64,000 nucleotides of DNA from Brooklawnia cerclae (GTDB lineage Bacteria; Actinomycetota; Actinomycetes; Propionibacteriales; Propionibacteriaceae): contig NZ_JAAMOZ010000001.1 in the NCBI RefSeq assembly GCF_011758645.1, positions 372,001 through 436,000 on the forward strand, written 5' to 3'. Within the stretch, counting starts at the first letter, position 1. The number at the start of each line of letters is the position of its first letter. Shown piece after piece: positions 15,048-23,884 of this stretch. A program made the position numbers and the translations under genes. The notes below the pieces were generated by a model. It made no database searches and had not been told where the DNA came from. It worked only from the letters and a program-made list of their open reading frames with translations.

Positions 15048-15260
15048 CTACCGCTGTGCCGCGCACTCGGGGCACAGGCTGTCTGTCTTATCGCGCAGCG
15101 TGGTCAGGCGTTGTAGGCAGGTCAGGCCGCGGCACAGCACGCCGATAGGTGCCTCGGTCGGCGCGCTCGACTCAGCATCTGCAAGAATCTGCCTGTCCTC
15201 GACAGGCGTGCTGGACGAACGCTCGGGGGCCATGCGTGACGGGCTGCGCGCGATCTGCAC
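15048..15260 (-). CDS. Possible small Cys-rich protein
   Basis: A possible 70-residue protein (or 61 residues from an internal Met) ending GVLCRGLTCLQRLTTLRDKT then CPECAAQR. The spacing of Cys (C-x4-C ... C-x2-C) could bind zinc. No family is recognised and the ribosome binding site is weak. It lies next to the integration target in a region of about 350 bases that otherwise has no gene. It could be a chance frame. Confidence 0.35.
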   Translation of the reverse strand: MQIARSPSRMAPERSSSTPVEDRQILADAESSAPTEAPIGVLCRGLTCLQRLTTLRDKTDSLCPECAAQR

Positions 15261-15329
15261 GAGCTTTCGGAGCCCGGAGACGGACAGTGATAGGCGATCG
15301 GTGCGCAGTTGGAGCAGCTTTGTCTGCGC

Positions 15330-16697
15330 TCAGTAGTTGACGGTCACGTGCACATGGTCGTAGTGGTTGGCGGTGGTGCCGCCGCGATCGGCCATCCACG
15401 TCCAGCCGCCGCTGCCGTTGATCCAGATGCGCTGGCGCCAGATCAGGTATTCGATGTTGAGCGAGTCGGCGTTGGCCTGGAGATATGCGGCGACCGAGTC
15501 GCCCAGCGCCACGTCACTGGCACCGTTCGGCATCATGAGGTCGACGGCGCGTCCGCTCGGATGGTCGGGCAGGGGGTCGGAGCGGACGCCGTACATCGTG
15601 GTGATCTGTGGGTAGTTCGCCCGGATCGCGTACACGACCTGCTTGGTGGTGTCGCGCAACTGGTCGAGGCCGGACGACCCGCCCGTGTTCAAGGAAGTGG
15701 AGCCGTTGGCCGCCGGCGCGGCGGGTCCCTGTGCCGATCCGCCGGAGCTGCCGGACGAGCTCACGGGGCTCGACGACAGGTATTGCGTCGAGATCCAGCG
15801 CAGCTGGCCGTCGTCCGACACCTGGCTGAAGCCATCCTGCGTCACGCCGGTGAGCTGCACCTGTGTGTTCGTGTTGAGTACCCGGATGATGCGGTAGTCG
15901 ATGGAGGGCCCGGTGCGCAGGTTGACCCCGGTCGTCGTGTAGGCGGTCGACGCGCCCGAGGAACCCCCACCGAAGTTCAGGTACTGCGCGGAGATCCAGG
16001 CGCTCTGGCCGTTCCAGGTGACCGGCGTCCAGCCGTTCTCCGACGAGCCCCGCAGGGTCACTGTGGCCCCGGTGGCGAGAACGCCCAGGATCCGCTGGGA
16101 GGTGCTGGGGCCGGTGCGAACGTTGACGTACGTGGTCGCGGTGGCCGTGCCGGATGAGGTCGGAGTGGAGGCGTTGGAGGTGGCGGGGGTCGATGAGGAC
16201 GAGTCGAACGACAGGTAGGCGCCATAGACGAACCCGTCACGACCGTTGTGGTTCACGGGGACCCAGCCGCCTTGGCTCGATCCGGTGACTGCGACCTGTT
16301 GCCCGATCCGCAGGACGGCAAAGGTCTGCGACAACGTGCTCGCACCCGTGCGGACGTTGACGTAGTCGGTGGCCGTGGCCGTTCCCCCGGCTGCGGACGT
16401 GAGCCCGCCGAGGGTGGTGTAGGCGGAGTAGACCCACGCGTCCTGACCGCGGAAACGCACCGGCGTCCATTCGCCCTGTGGGTCGCCGCGCCGCTCCGTC
16501 TGCTCGCCGGCCGCCAGGACGCCGAGGACGCGCGTGGAGGTACTGGGGCCGCTGCGCACGTTGAGTGCCGTGGTCGCCGACACCGTGCCGTAGTCGGCGA
16601 GGGCTGATTGGGGCACCATGACGGCGCCGGCGGTGATGGCGCTGGCCGCTACGAAAGTGGCCAGGCCTCTGCGGGCATGCTTCGACACATGTGTCAC
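15330..16697 (-). CDS. Secreted SH3b-repeat cell-wall hydrolase (ARB_07466-like)
   Basis: A 455-residue exported protein. It has a basic N-terminus and signal peptide ending near PQSALA, four bacterial SH3 repeats each marked by a motif such as LNVRSGPSTSTRVLGVL, YVNVRTGASTLSQTF, YVNVRTGPSTSQRIL and VNLRTGPSIDYRII, a Ser/Gly linker, then a C-terminal metallohydrolase-like domain with DHPSGRAVDLMMP and NHYDHVHV. The His/Asp/His pattern recalls M15-type peptidases and the ARB_07466-like catalytic domain. It probably binds and trims peptidoglycan. I chose the GTG at 16697, preceded by GAAGGACC. The start could be one of two nearby GTGs. Confidence 0.85.
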   Translation of the reverse strand: MTHVSKHARRGLATFVAASAITAGAVMVPQSALADYGTVSATTALNVRSGPSTSTRVLGVLAAGEQTERRGDPQGEWTPVRFRGQDAWVYSAYTTLGGLTSAAGGTATATDYVNVRTGASTLSQTFAVLRIGQQVAVTGSSQGGWVPVNHNGRDGFVYGAYLSFDSSSSTPATSNASTPTSSGTATATTYVNVRTGPSTSQRILGVLATGATVTLRGSSENGWTPVTWNGQSAWISAQYLNFGGGSSGASTAYTTTGVNLRTGPSIDYRIIRVLNTNTQVQLTGVTQDGFSQVSDDGQLRWISTQYLSSSPVSSSGSSGGSAQGPAAPAANGSTSLNTGGSSGLDQLRDTTKQVVYAIRANYPQITTMYGVRSDPLPDHPSGRAVDLMMPNGASDVALGDSVAAYLQANADSLNIEYLIWRQRIWINGSGGWTWMADRGGTTANHYDHVHVTVNY

Positions 16698-17028
16698 GTT
16701 CAGGTCCTTCCCCAACCCGAGTGCGGTCACGCCGGCAGGAGCGACGAAGCGTCTTCCCCGATCGACCGGTCTTCCCACCGGTCGACCACGCCATGAGGCC
16801 CCCGCCGACGGGCCGACCGTAAAGCCTTGTCAGGGGTGAGTGCTAGCAGATTGAGAATCACCCAAACGGCTGATCCGCTACTGACTAGGGAAGATAAAGA
16901 ACGAAGTCGGCTAAAGCGGCACTTGAGGTTCAGGGTGTGGGTTGCATCGTGGGTCCGGGCCGACCCGGGCGTGCCGGGCGGATGTGTTCCCAAGTCAGGA
17001 GCGTGTGGACAACATCTGCGAAAGTGCT

Positions 17029-17041
17029 ATGGTATTACCAT
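17029..17041. promoter_or_regulatory. GntR/UxuR-type operator palindrome
   Basis: ATGGTA-T-TACCAT is a perfect 6-bp palindrome with the TGGT...ACCA form used by FadR/UxuR-type GntR regulators of sugar-acid genes. It lies about 215 bases before the mannonate dehydratase-like gene, in a 557-base gene-free stretch (16698-17254) in which I see nothing else firm. No GntR gene is in the window. Confidence 0.5.
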
Positions 17042-17254
17042 TGATGTGGTCGTTTCAGAGGACGAAACGAAGGCAGCGGGGCCGGTTTGTCACGGCTTTG
17101 CCTCTACTCATCGGATGGATTTGAATTGCCTTCCATTCGCCGCGGAAAACATATCTGGAATCACGCATGAGCCAATTGGCCCGGACGCGTCGCATCGATG
17201 GGCGACAACCGGCCGGGCGATGCGTCTCCACCCGATCAGGAGGAGCAGCGATCG

Positions 17255-18475
17255 ATGCACGATCGGATCGAACGCGTAGATGTCATCGTGGCGAGTCCCG
17301 GCAGGAACTTCGTCACGCTGAAGATCACCACGGCTGACGGCATCGTCGGGCTGGGTGACGCCACGGTCAACGGGCGTGAGTTGGCTGTGGCCAGCTACCT
17401 GCGCGACCATGTCGCCCCACTGCTCGTCGGACGCGACCCCGGGCGCATCGAGGACACCTGGCAGGAGCTGTATCGAGGCGTCTACTGGCGCCGCGGCCCC
17501 ATCACCATGGCCTGCATCGGCGCGGTGGACATGGCCCTGTGGGACGTGCTCGGCAAGCGGACCGGCCGTCCGGTGTACGAGTTGCTCGGCGGGCGCGTGC
17601 GTGACCGCGTCGACGTCTACCGTCACTGCTTCGGGTGGGAGCTCCCGCAACTGCTCGAGTCGTGCGATCGCGAGATCGCCCAGGGCGTCCGCTTCGTGCG
17701 CGTCCAGTCGAGTGTTCCCGGCCTTGACAAGGTGTACGGCATCTCGAAGGATCCCAACTACGAGCCTGCCCAACGCGGTGCCCTGCCCGACCAGGAGACC
17801 TGGGACTCGGCCGCCTACGTGCACCACCTGCCGGGTGTCGTCGAGGCCGTGCGTGAGCATGTGGGATGGGGGATCGGCCTGCTCCACGACTCGCATCATC
17901 GCCTGACCCCCACCGAGGCGGGGCAGCTCGGGCACGCCCTGGAACCCTACGGCCTGTACTGGCTGGAGGACGTCACGCCGGCCGAGGACCAGGACGCGCT
18001 GCGTGTGGTCCGCGAGCACACCCGCGTCCCGTTGGCGATCGGCGAGGTCTTCAACACCGTGTGGGATTGCCAGAAGCTCATCGAGGATCGCCTCATCGAC
18101 TACGTGCGGTGCGCGATCGTCCATGCCGGCGGCATCAGCCACGTACGAAAGATCTACGCGCTCGGTGAGCTGCACGGGGTGAAGGGCGCGCCGCACGGCC
18201 CGTCCGACGTCTCGCCGATCGCGCTGGCAGCCTCGATTCACCTGGCCACCGCCACCTACAACTTCGGCCTCCAGGAATACATGGGCTACCCCGACATCGT
18301 GCACGAGGCATTCCCCCATGCCTGGAGCTACGCCGACGGCGCGCTCCAGCCGGGCGAGGAGCCCGGTCTCGGCGTCGCGATCGACGAGCAGCTTCTGAGC
18401 CGCCCGGAGTTCGAGTACTCGACCGCCTACCTGCCCGTCGCCCGACGCCTCGACGGCACGGTTCAGGACTGGTGA
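17255..18475 (+). CDS. D-mannonate dehydratase-like enolase-superfamily enzyme (ManD/RspA)
   Basis: A 406-residue enolase-superfamily protein of the ManD/RspA group. Visible hallmarks are DVYRHCFGWE, LLHDSHHRLTP (metal Asp and catalytic His), YWLEDVTP and IGEVFN (two metal Glu), and HGPSDVSP late in the barrel. ManD proteins dehydrate D-mannonate to 2-keto-3-deoxygluconate in glucuronate breakdown, though many family members have low or different activity. AGGAGGAG precedes the ATG at 17255; the ATG at 17198 is less likely. The next gene is an MHS transporter, so uptake of a sugar acid and its dehydration probably go together. Confidence 0.85.
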   Translation: MHDRIERVDVIVASPGRNFVTLKITTADGIVGLGDATVNGRELAVASYLRDHVAPLLVGRDPGRIEDTWQELYRGVYWRRGPITMACIGAVDMALWDVLGKRTGRPVYELLGGRVRDRVDVYRHCFGWELPQLLESCDREIAQGVRFVRVQSSVPGLDKVYGISKDPNYEPAQRGALPDQETWDSAAYVHHLPGVVEAVREHVGWGIGLLHDSHHRLTPTEAGQLGHALEPYGLYWLEDVTPAEDQDALRVVREHTRVPLAIGEVFNTVWDCQKLIEDRLIDYVRCAIVHAGGISHVRKIYALGELHGVKGAPHGPSDVSPIALAASIHLATATYNFGLQEYMGYPDIVHEAFPHAWSYADGALQPGEEPGLGVAIDEQLLSRPEFEYSTAYLPVARRLDGTVQDW

Positions 18476-18644
18476 CGACCCCGTCGTCCACGGGCATCGC
18501 TTGTTCGCGGACGACGGCAAAGCCGCTTCCTTCTCGATGACGAGCTCGGCACACGATGCCGTGGAGGTATTCGGGGAAGCACACACATCGAGCGATCCAG
18601 CACGGTGCTGGACTCGTTCCTGCTGAATGAGGAGCAGAACAACT

Positions 18645-20180
18645 ATGTCGTTGATTCATGAGGGGAAGGGCCTCCCGGAAGGAAGCTCTCCCAATGGGAC
18701 TCCGTCGAGAACCATCGAACGTTCCACGTCGGATCTCGCGAAAGCGGCGGTGTCGGGTTGGCTGGGCACCGCATTGGAATTCATGGATTTTCAGCTTTAT
18801 TCGCTTGCCGCGGCATTGGTCTTCCGGAATGTCTTCTTCGCCAATGAGTCCGCGGGTATGGCCGTCATCTCGTCGATGGCTACCTACGGGGTGGGCTATC
18901 TGACCCGTCCCCTCGGTGCCTGGTACTTCGGCCGCCTCGGCGACCGCATCGGGCGCACGAAGGTGCTCTTCTACACGATCGCGCTCATGGGTGTGGCCAC
19001 GACGCTCATCGGTGTGCTGCCGACGTACGGCCAGGTGGGCATCCTCGCGCCGCTGGCTCTCGTCGTCCTGCGCCTGGTGCAGGGCTTCGGTGCGGGCGCC
19101 GAGATCGCGGGCTCGTCGGTCATGCTCACCGAGTACGCGCCGCGCCGCCGTCGTGGCCTCATCGGGTCGCTCACGGCGCTGGGCACCAACTCGGGCACTC
19201 TGGGCGCGTCCGCCATCTGGGGCATTCTCGTCGCCGCCCTGCCGAAGGAGGACATCGTCGCGTGGGCGTGGCGTATCCCCTTCCTGGCAAGCGTGCTCAT
19301 CATGATCTTCGCCCTGTGGCTACGCCGTAGCCTCAAGGAGAGCCCCGTCTTCGAGGGCCGCGAGGACGTCGTCGACGGCGTGGCCATGTCGAAGGAGCAA
19401 CTCGCCGAGCACATGCAGACCGAGCACGAGGACATCCTCGCCAAGGGGCTGCGCGAGCGCAAGGGTCGCGCTTTCTTCGAGGGCTTCCTGCTGCGGTTCG
19501 GCCAGGCCGGCAACTCCGGCATGATCCAGACCTACCTCATCAGCTACATCACGGCGACGCTGATGATGGCCTCCAGCGTCGGCACGAACGTCGTCATCGT
19601 CTCGTCGCTGCTGGGCTTCGCGACGGTGCCCCTGGTGGGTTGGCTTAGCGACATCGTGGGCCGCAAGACGATGTACATCGTCATGACCTCGATCTCGCTG
19701 GTGCTGGTGTTCCCGATGATCTACCTGGTCTCCACCGCACAGGTGGGCAAGCTGTTCGCCGGGTACATCATCATGCACCAGGCATCCGTGCTCGCCTTGG
19801 CGTCGCTCGAGAACCTGACCATGGCCGAGATCTTCGGCGGGCGCAACCGCTACACGCAGATCGCGCTGGCCAAGGAACTCGCGGCCATCGTGGCCACAGG
19901 TATCGGGCCCGTGCTCGCCGCGGCCCTCGTCGTGGCCACCGGGTCGTGGTGGCCGATCGCCGTCATGATCGCCGTCTTCACGGCGTGCAGCCTCGCGGCC
20001 GCGATCATCATGCCGGAGGTGGCCGGACGCGACCTCACGGTGCTCACCGACTCCCGCAAGGGAGAGGGCGTCATCGGGCCGTTCGCCGCGCGCGAGCGTC
20101 GCGAGCTGGGTCTGCCCACCTGCGAGGAGGCGCTGGCGGAGTACGAGGCCACGACGATCGTCTCGTCCAAGCGGGGATGA
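18645..20180 (+). CDS. MHS-family MFS transporter (organic acid:H+ symporter)
   Basis: A 511-residue major facilitator with twelve hydrophobic segments. It has the MHS-family features GTALEFMDFQLYSLAAALVF in TM1, the conserved loop GRLGDRIGRTK between TM2 and TM3, and a charged cytoplasmic insert (VFEGREDVVDG to LRERKGRAFF) in the middle. MHS carriers import mono- or polycarboxylates. I chose the ATG at 18645 because the earlier ATG at 18627 overlaps the GAGGAG ribosome binding site. Following the ManD-like gene, its substrate is probably mannonate or a similar sugar acid. Confidence 0.88.
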   Translation: MSLIHEGKGLPEGSSPNGTPSRTIERSTSDLAKAAVSGWLGTALEFMDFQLYSLAAALVFRNVFFANESAGMAVISSMATYGVGYLTRPLGAWYFGRLGDRIGRTKVLFYTIALMGVATTLIGVLPTYGQVGILAPLALVVLRLVQGFGAGAEIAGSSVMLTEYAPRRRRGLIGSLTALGTNSGTLGASAIWGILVAALPKEDIVAWAWRIPFLASVLIMIFALWLRRSLKESPVFEGREDVVDGVAMSKEQLAEHMQTEHEDILAKGLRERKGRAFFEGFLLRFGQAGNSGMIQTYLISYITATLMMASSVGTNVVIVSSLLGFATVPLVGWLSDIVGRKTMYIVMTSISLVLVFPMIYLVSTAQVGKLFAGYIIMHQASVLALASLENLTMAEIFGGRNRYTQIALAKELAAIVATGIGPVLAAALVVATGSWWPIAVMIAVFTACSLAAAIIMPEVAGRDLTVLTDSRKGEGVIGPFAARERRELGLPTCEEALAEYEATTIVSSKRG

Positions 20181-20199
20181 CGCCGTACCAGCCTGCTGC

Positions 20200-20955
20200 T
20201 TAGTCGTCGTCGAACTCGGCCCGTGCCACGGAATCCCATTCCGGCACGGGCCGAGGCGGCTCCGGATCGGGGACGCCGCCCACGATCCAGGTCTGCTTCT
20301 CGTCCACCACGATCCTGTCGCACCGGCCGAGTCCGTCCCATGACGCGGCGCCGGCCATCCTGTCGGACGCGGGGACCGGCGCCGTCCCGGTGGCGGTGGC
20401 CAGTGTGGTGATCGCGTCCCGCTCGCCGAAGACGACCGCGACCGGCAGGGTGCCCGCGAGCTTGTTGGCGATCACGGTCTGCAGCGTGTCGGCGTCCATC
20501 TCGGGCGCGGCGATCAGCAGGGGAGTCGCCTCGTCGGCGGCGCGTCCCATGAGGACGAGCAGTTCTCGTACGCTCAGCACAGCGTCCTCGCAAGCCAGCA
20601 GTCTTGGCCTGTCGAGCACGGCCCGGGTGCCGGTGTGTGTGGCCAGCGTGGGCGCGGCGAGCCGGCAACTCACGGTACGGGCGGACGACAACTCGGACGC
20701 CAGCTCCCGTTCCTGGGCCGGTGAGAAGGCTTCGGCGCGCGGGGCGTCGTCCAGCAACTGCCGGGCGGTCACATAGGGAGCCTGGGCCGGGGCCGTGCGA
20801 GGCGACGAGGTCGCGTGCGGGGCGGCGTCGGTGTTCGTCCGGGGAGATTCCTCGCCGGCAGCTCGGCGCGCGGATCGCCGATCGACCAGGGTGGCGATCA
20901 CGACGAGCGCTACGCCTGCCAGGAGGATGACGACCGCGATGAGACCGGGACTCAC
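20200..20955 (-). CDS. Membrane-anchored protein with GroEL apical-like domain
   Basis: A 251-residue protein with one N-terminal membrane segment (LIAVVILLAGVALVVIATLV) and a short basic linker, then an Ala/Thr-rich spacer and a globular domain. The segment LLIAAPEMDADTLQTVI followed by NKLAGTLPVAVVFGERDAITTLATATG closely follows the pattern of the GroEL apical domain ([21 protein letters not shown], then GTL.VAAVKAPGFG). The equatorial and ATPase regions of GroEL are missing. It may be a substrate-binding chaperonin fragment fixed to the membrane; its function is unknown to me. It is convergent with the MHS transporter gene, 19 bases away. Confidence 0.7.
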   Translation of the reverse strand: MSPGLIAVVILLAGVALVVIATLVDRRSARRAAGEESPRTNTDAAPHATSSPRTAPAQAPYVTARQLLDDAPRAEAFSPAQERELASELSSARTVSCRLAAPTLATHTGTRAVLDRPRLLACEDAVLSVRELLVLMGRAADEATPLLIAAPEMDADTLQTVIANKLAGTLPVAVVFGERDAITTLATATGTAPVPASDRMAGAASWDGLGRCDRIVVDEKQTWIVGGVPDPEPPRPVPEWDSVARAEFDDD

Positions 20956-21225
20956 ACGACCAGCCTAGGTGCGGCCGGCACTTCTGCGGTCGATCCGACG
21001 CGACGCAATCCCGATTCTCGCGGCGGCCGTGAACAAGGTGTGCGGCGGCCGCCTGTGCGCGTCGGCGGGTGAAACAGCTACCCTATGGTGTGTCGTCGAC
21101 AAAGCGCGTGAGCCCTACCAGGCCGGACGCCCACGTCGGCGGTGACAACTGAAATTTTGTGAGCGGCCTGCGCGAGCGCACGACAGCGCGGCCATGCTCC
21201 TGATGGGGTCGGTAGACGGCCCCGA

Positions 21226-21298
21226 GCGCCTATAGCTCAGTTGGCAGAGCAGGGGACTTTTAATCCTCGGGTCCAGGGTTCGAGCCCCTGTGGGCGCA
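21226..21298 (+). tRNA. tRNA-Lys (TTT)
   Basis: Acceptor GCGCCTA pairs with TGGGCGC; D arm GCTCAGTTGGCAGAGC; anticodon loop CTTTTAA with anticodon TTT in stem GGGGA/TCCTC; T loop TTCGAGC in stem CAGGG/CCCTG. Discriminator A. No encoded CCA. It stands alone between the GroEL-like gene and the TetR gene. Confidence 0.96.
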
Positions 21299-21463
21299 CA
21301 AGAAGTCCGAGCCTTACGTGCGGGCCCGACTTGTCGCGTACGTCCTCGGACCTTCCTCCGCACCGGCGTCTTTGTCGTGGGTGTTATCTCGGCGACCTGC
21401 CTAGCGCAGTTGAGGGAGATATGTGCCGAGTGTTTGGCCGCGGGTTGATGGTGCGAGGTCGTC

Positions 21464-22198
21464 TCAGCGTGCGGCGAGCCCCTCGAGAAGAGTGGCGAGG
21501 GTGAACTCGAAGCGATCGTGTCCGTCGCCTGCGGTGAGTTCGTCCGCGTGGGCGACAGTATTGGGGAACAAGTGCGCAGGCAGCATGCGCAGGCGGTTGC
21601 GGACCTCGGCGCGGTCGATGATCCGCCCGTCGATGTCCGAGTCGTGGGCACGAGTGATGCCGGCCTCGAGGCAGTAGCCGGTGATGTAGAGGAACGCGGC
21701 GTCGCTTGCCCACGCTGCCGGCTGGGGCGGAATGCCTCCGGTCAGGAGGATCGACAGCAGCCCTTCTTCGACACGTAGCAGGGACAGGCCGCTCGGCGCG
21801 GCTGCGAGAGCAGCCTGGGCGACTCCTGGGTAGGCCAGCAGCTGATCGCGGACCTGACTGCACACATCCAGGAACTGCGCGCGCCATTGCCCGGGATCGG
21901 CGTCCGGAACCTGGACGCGGGACATCAGCTCGTCGATCAGCAGGTCGCCCAGCTCGGACTTGTTCCGCACATGGGCGTACAGCGATGCCGGCCCGGTACC
22001 GAGGGCCGCCGCGACGCGACGCATGGTCAGGTCCTCGAAACCTTCGGCCGCGATGACATCGAGGGCCGCCGCGACGATCCGGGCCGCCGAGATCGGCGTC
22101 CGGGGCGGCACACCGGTATCGGGCCGTTCCGCTGCCGCGATTCGTGCTGCCCACTGGTCTCGTGTGATCGTCTCGCGAGAGGCGCGCCTTCCTGCCAT
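21464..22198 (-). CDS. TetR-family repressor of the adjacent MFS pump
   Basis: A 244-residue TetR protein. The HTH region reads IVAAALDVIAAEGFEDLTMRRVAAALGTG then PASLYAHVRNKSELGDLLIDE, with the usual ligand-binding helical domain after it. It is divergent from the DHA2-type efflux gene with only 52 bases between the two starts. A perfect inverted repeat (CGAACAAT ... ATTGTTCG) fills that gap and is its likely operator. It should release the pump when a toxic substrate binds. Confidence 0.88.
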   Translation of the reverse strand: MAGRRASRETITRDQWAARIAAAERPDTGVPPRTPISAARIVAAALDVIAAEGFEDLTMRRVAAALGTGPASLYAHVRNKSELGDLLIDELMSRVQVPDADPGQWRAQFLDVCSQVRDQLLAYPGVAQAALAAAPSGLSLLRVEEGLLSILLTGGIPPQPAAWASDAAFLYITGYCLEAGITRAHDSDIDGRIIDRAEVRNRLRMLPAHLFPNTVAHADELTAGDGHDRFEFTLATLLEGLAAR

Positions 22199-22214
22199 GC
22201 GTCCACATTAGCAC

Positions 22215-22251
22215 TTGACGCGAACAATAATCGTATGTAGAACATTGTTCG
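22215..22251 (+). promoter_or_regulatory. Promoter/operator of the MFS pump
   Basis: A -35 box TTGACG (22215) and, 17 bases later, a -10-like TAGAAC (22238) would start transcription almost at the GTG at 22251, giving a leaderless mRNA. The arms CGAACAAT (22221-22228) and ATTGTTCG (22244-22251) form a perfect 8-bp inverted repeat overlapping both boxes, as expected for a TetR operator. Confidence 0.65.
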
Positions 22252-23720
22252 TGACTAACTCGCTGCACACCACCCCCGCCATCGAACCGCTGCCGTTGCG
22301 GCGCGCCTGGCTGGTGCTGGTCGTCGTGGTGATCGCGGACGTGATGGACTTCATCGACTCCAGCATCGCCAACGTCGCCGGCCCCTCCATCCGCGCCGAC
22401 CTCGGCGGCGACGAGTCCACGCTCCAGTGGGTGCTCTCGGCCTATACCGCGGCGTTCGCGATCGGCCTGGTCACCTCCGGCCGCCTCGGCGACATCCTCG
22501 GCCGACGGCGCTTGTTCCTGGTCGGTATGACCGCTTTCACCCTCGCCTCCCTGGCCTGCGGGCTCGCGCCGAACGTCCCTGCGTTGATCGTGCTGCGGAC
22601 GATCCAGGGGCTGGCGGGGGCGGTGATGATCCCGCAGGGCTTCTCCTTGGTGAAGATCGCCTTCCCGCCTGAACACCTGCGCAAGGCCTTGGTGCCCTTC
22701 GGCCCGATCATGGGTGCCGCCGGGGTCCTCGGCCCGATCCTGGCCGGCTGGCTGCTGGCCGCGAACCCTTTCGACACGCAGTGGCGCTCCATCTTCCTGA
22801 TCAACGTCCCCATCGGCGTGGCCGCGATCGTTCTCGCCGCGCTCTTCTTGCCGCGACATGCCGCCGAAGACCCGAGCGTGCGCGTCGACGTCATCGGCGT
22901 GGCCCTGCTCACCGCGGGCTCGGCGCTACTGATCGTCCCACTCGTGCAAGGCCGAGAACTGGGCTGGCCATGGTGGACCTACGTGATGTTCGCCGCCTCG
23001 CTCGCCGCGTTCGCCCTGTTCGTCCGCTCGGAACGCCACAGCGCCCACCCCGTGCTCACTCCCAGCCTGTTCCGCAAACGCAGCTTCATCGTCGGCCTCG
23101 GCGTCACGGCCGCGTTCTTCGCCTCCCAGACCGGGTTCACTCTCGCCTTCAACCTGCTCCTCCAACTCGGATTCGGCTGGACCGCGTTGCACACGGGCCT
23201 CACCCTCATCCCCTGGGCGTTGGGCTCGGCCGTCGGGACAGTCCTGTCCGGAGCGATCCTCGCCGCACGTCTCGGCCGCCGCACCCTGCACCTCGGCCTC
23301 GCCCTCGCCGTGATCGGCATGCTCGGCCTGCTCCGGACGATCACCACGCGCGGCAACGACCTGAACTCGCTTGTGGTCGCCCCCGCCCTGCTCGTCGGCG
23401 GCCTCGGCGCCGGTATGGTCTTCATCCCCCTGTTCGACTACATCCTCGGAGACGCCACCGCAGAAGAAGTCGGCACCGGCTCCGGGCTCCTCAACGCCGT
23501 CCAGCAGTTCGCCTCCGCCATCGGAGCCGCCGCGCTCGGCACCGTCTTCTTCGCCCGCGCGGGAGGAACCCAGCACGGCTACACGACAGCCGCCGAACTC
23601 GTCGTCGTGATCGTCGCCATCGCCTTCGCCATCACCTTCCTGCTCATCGGACTGCTCCCCAAGCACCTCCGACAGCGGGGAGCACTCGTTGAGGACGTCA
23701 ACCCCGCCACCCTCGGATGA
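22251..23720 (+). CDS. DHA2-family MFS multidrug exporter (EmrB/QacA type)
   Basis: A 489-residue MFS transporter with fourteen likely membrane helices. It has DHA2 features: DVMDFIDSSIANVAGP in TM1, GRLGDILGRRRLFL (motif A), and the mid-protein PRHAAEDPS loop. The likely start is GTG at 22251, which gives a short N-terminus and a leaderless transcript; an ATG at 22215 would lie upstream of the promoter. It should pump antibiotics or dyes outward by proton exchange, under the divergent TetR repressor. After its stop, 163 bases hold a 13-codon frame starting ATGTTCGATCTC that looks like the remnant of a lost gene. Confidence 0.9.
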   Translation: MTNSLHTTPAIEPLPLRRAWLVLVVVVIADVMDFIDSSIANVAGPSIRADLGGDESTLQWVLSAYTAAFAIGLVTSGRLGDILGRRRLFLVGMTAFTLASLACGLAPNVPALIVLRTIQGLAGAVMIPQGFSLVKIAFPPEHLRKALVPFGPIMGAAGVLGPILAGWLLAANPFDTQWRSIFLINVPIGVAAIVLAALFLPRHAAEDPSVRVDVIGVALLTAGSALLIVPLVQGRELGWPWWTYVMFAASLAAFALFVRSERHSAHPVLTPSLFRKRSFIVGLGVTAAFFASQTGFTLAFNLLLQLGFGWTALHTGLTLIPWALGSAVGTVLSGAILAARLGRRTLHLGLALAVIGMLGLLRTITTRGNDLNSLVVAPALLVGGLGAGMVFIPLFDYILGDATAEEVGTGSGLLNAVQQFASAIGAAALGTVFFARAGGTQHGYTTAAELVVVIVAIAFAITFLLIGLLPKHLRQRGALVEDVNPATLG

Positions 23721-23884
23721 AGTCGTCGACGGACACACGGGTAGCACGCCATACAGGACAAGGAAGCCTCAGCATGTTCGATCTCGCCCGCATGAGGCCG
23801 GCCATCGCAGCCTGATCAAACGACAAGAGCCAGTTGGTCGGCTCGATCCCGCTGCATAGCCTTCACACCCTTCTTCCCCGAGCG

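Noticed and set aside
15172-15399. 75-codon minus-strand frame overlapping the Cys-rich candidate
   Set aside because: Arg/Ala-rich shadow without start signal; the overlapping Cys-rich frame is the better, though weak, candidate.
16700-17110. c-di-AMP (ydaO-type) riboswitch before the SH3b hydrolase
   Set aside because: Such switches often precede actinobacterial wall hydrolases, but I could not find the conserved core bases in this stretch.
23774-23815. 13-codon frame starting ATGTTCGATCTC
   Set aside because: Has a purine-rich upstream site but is too short to call a gene; kept only as a possible remnant.
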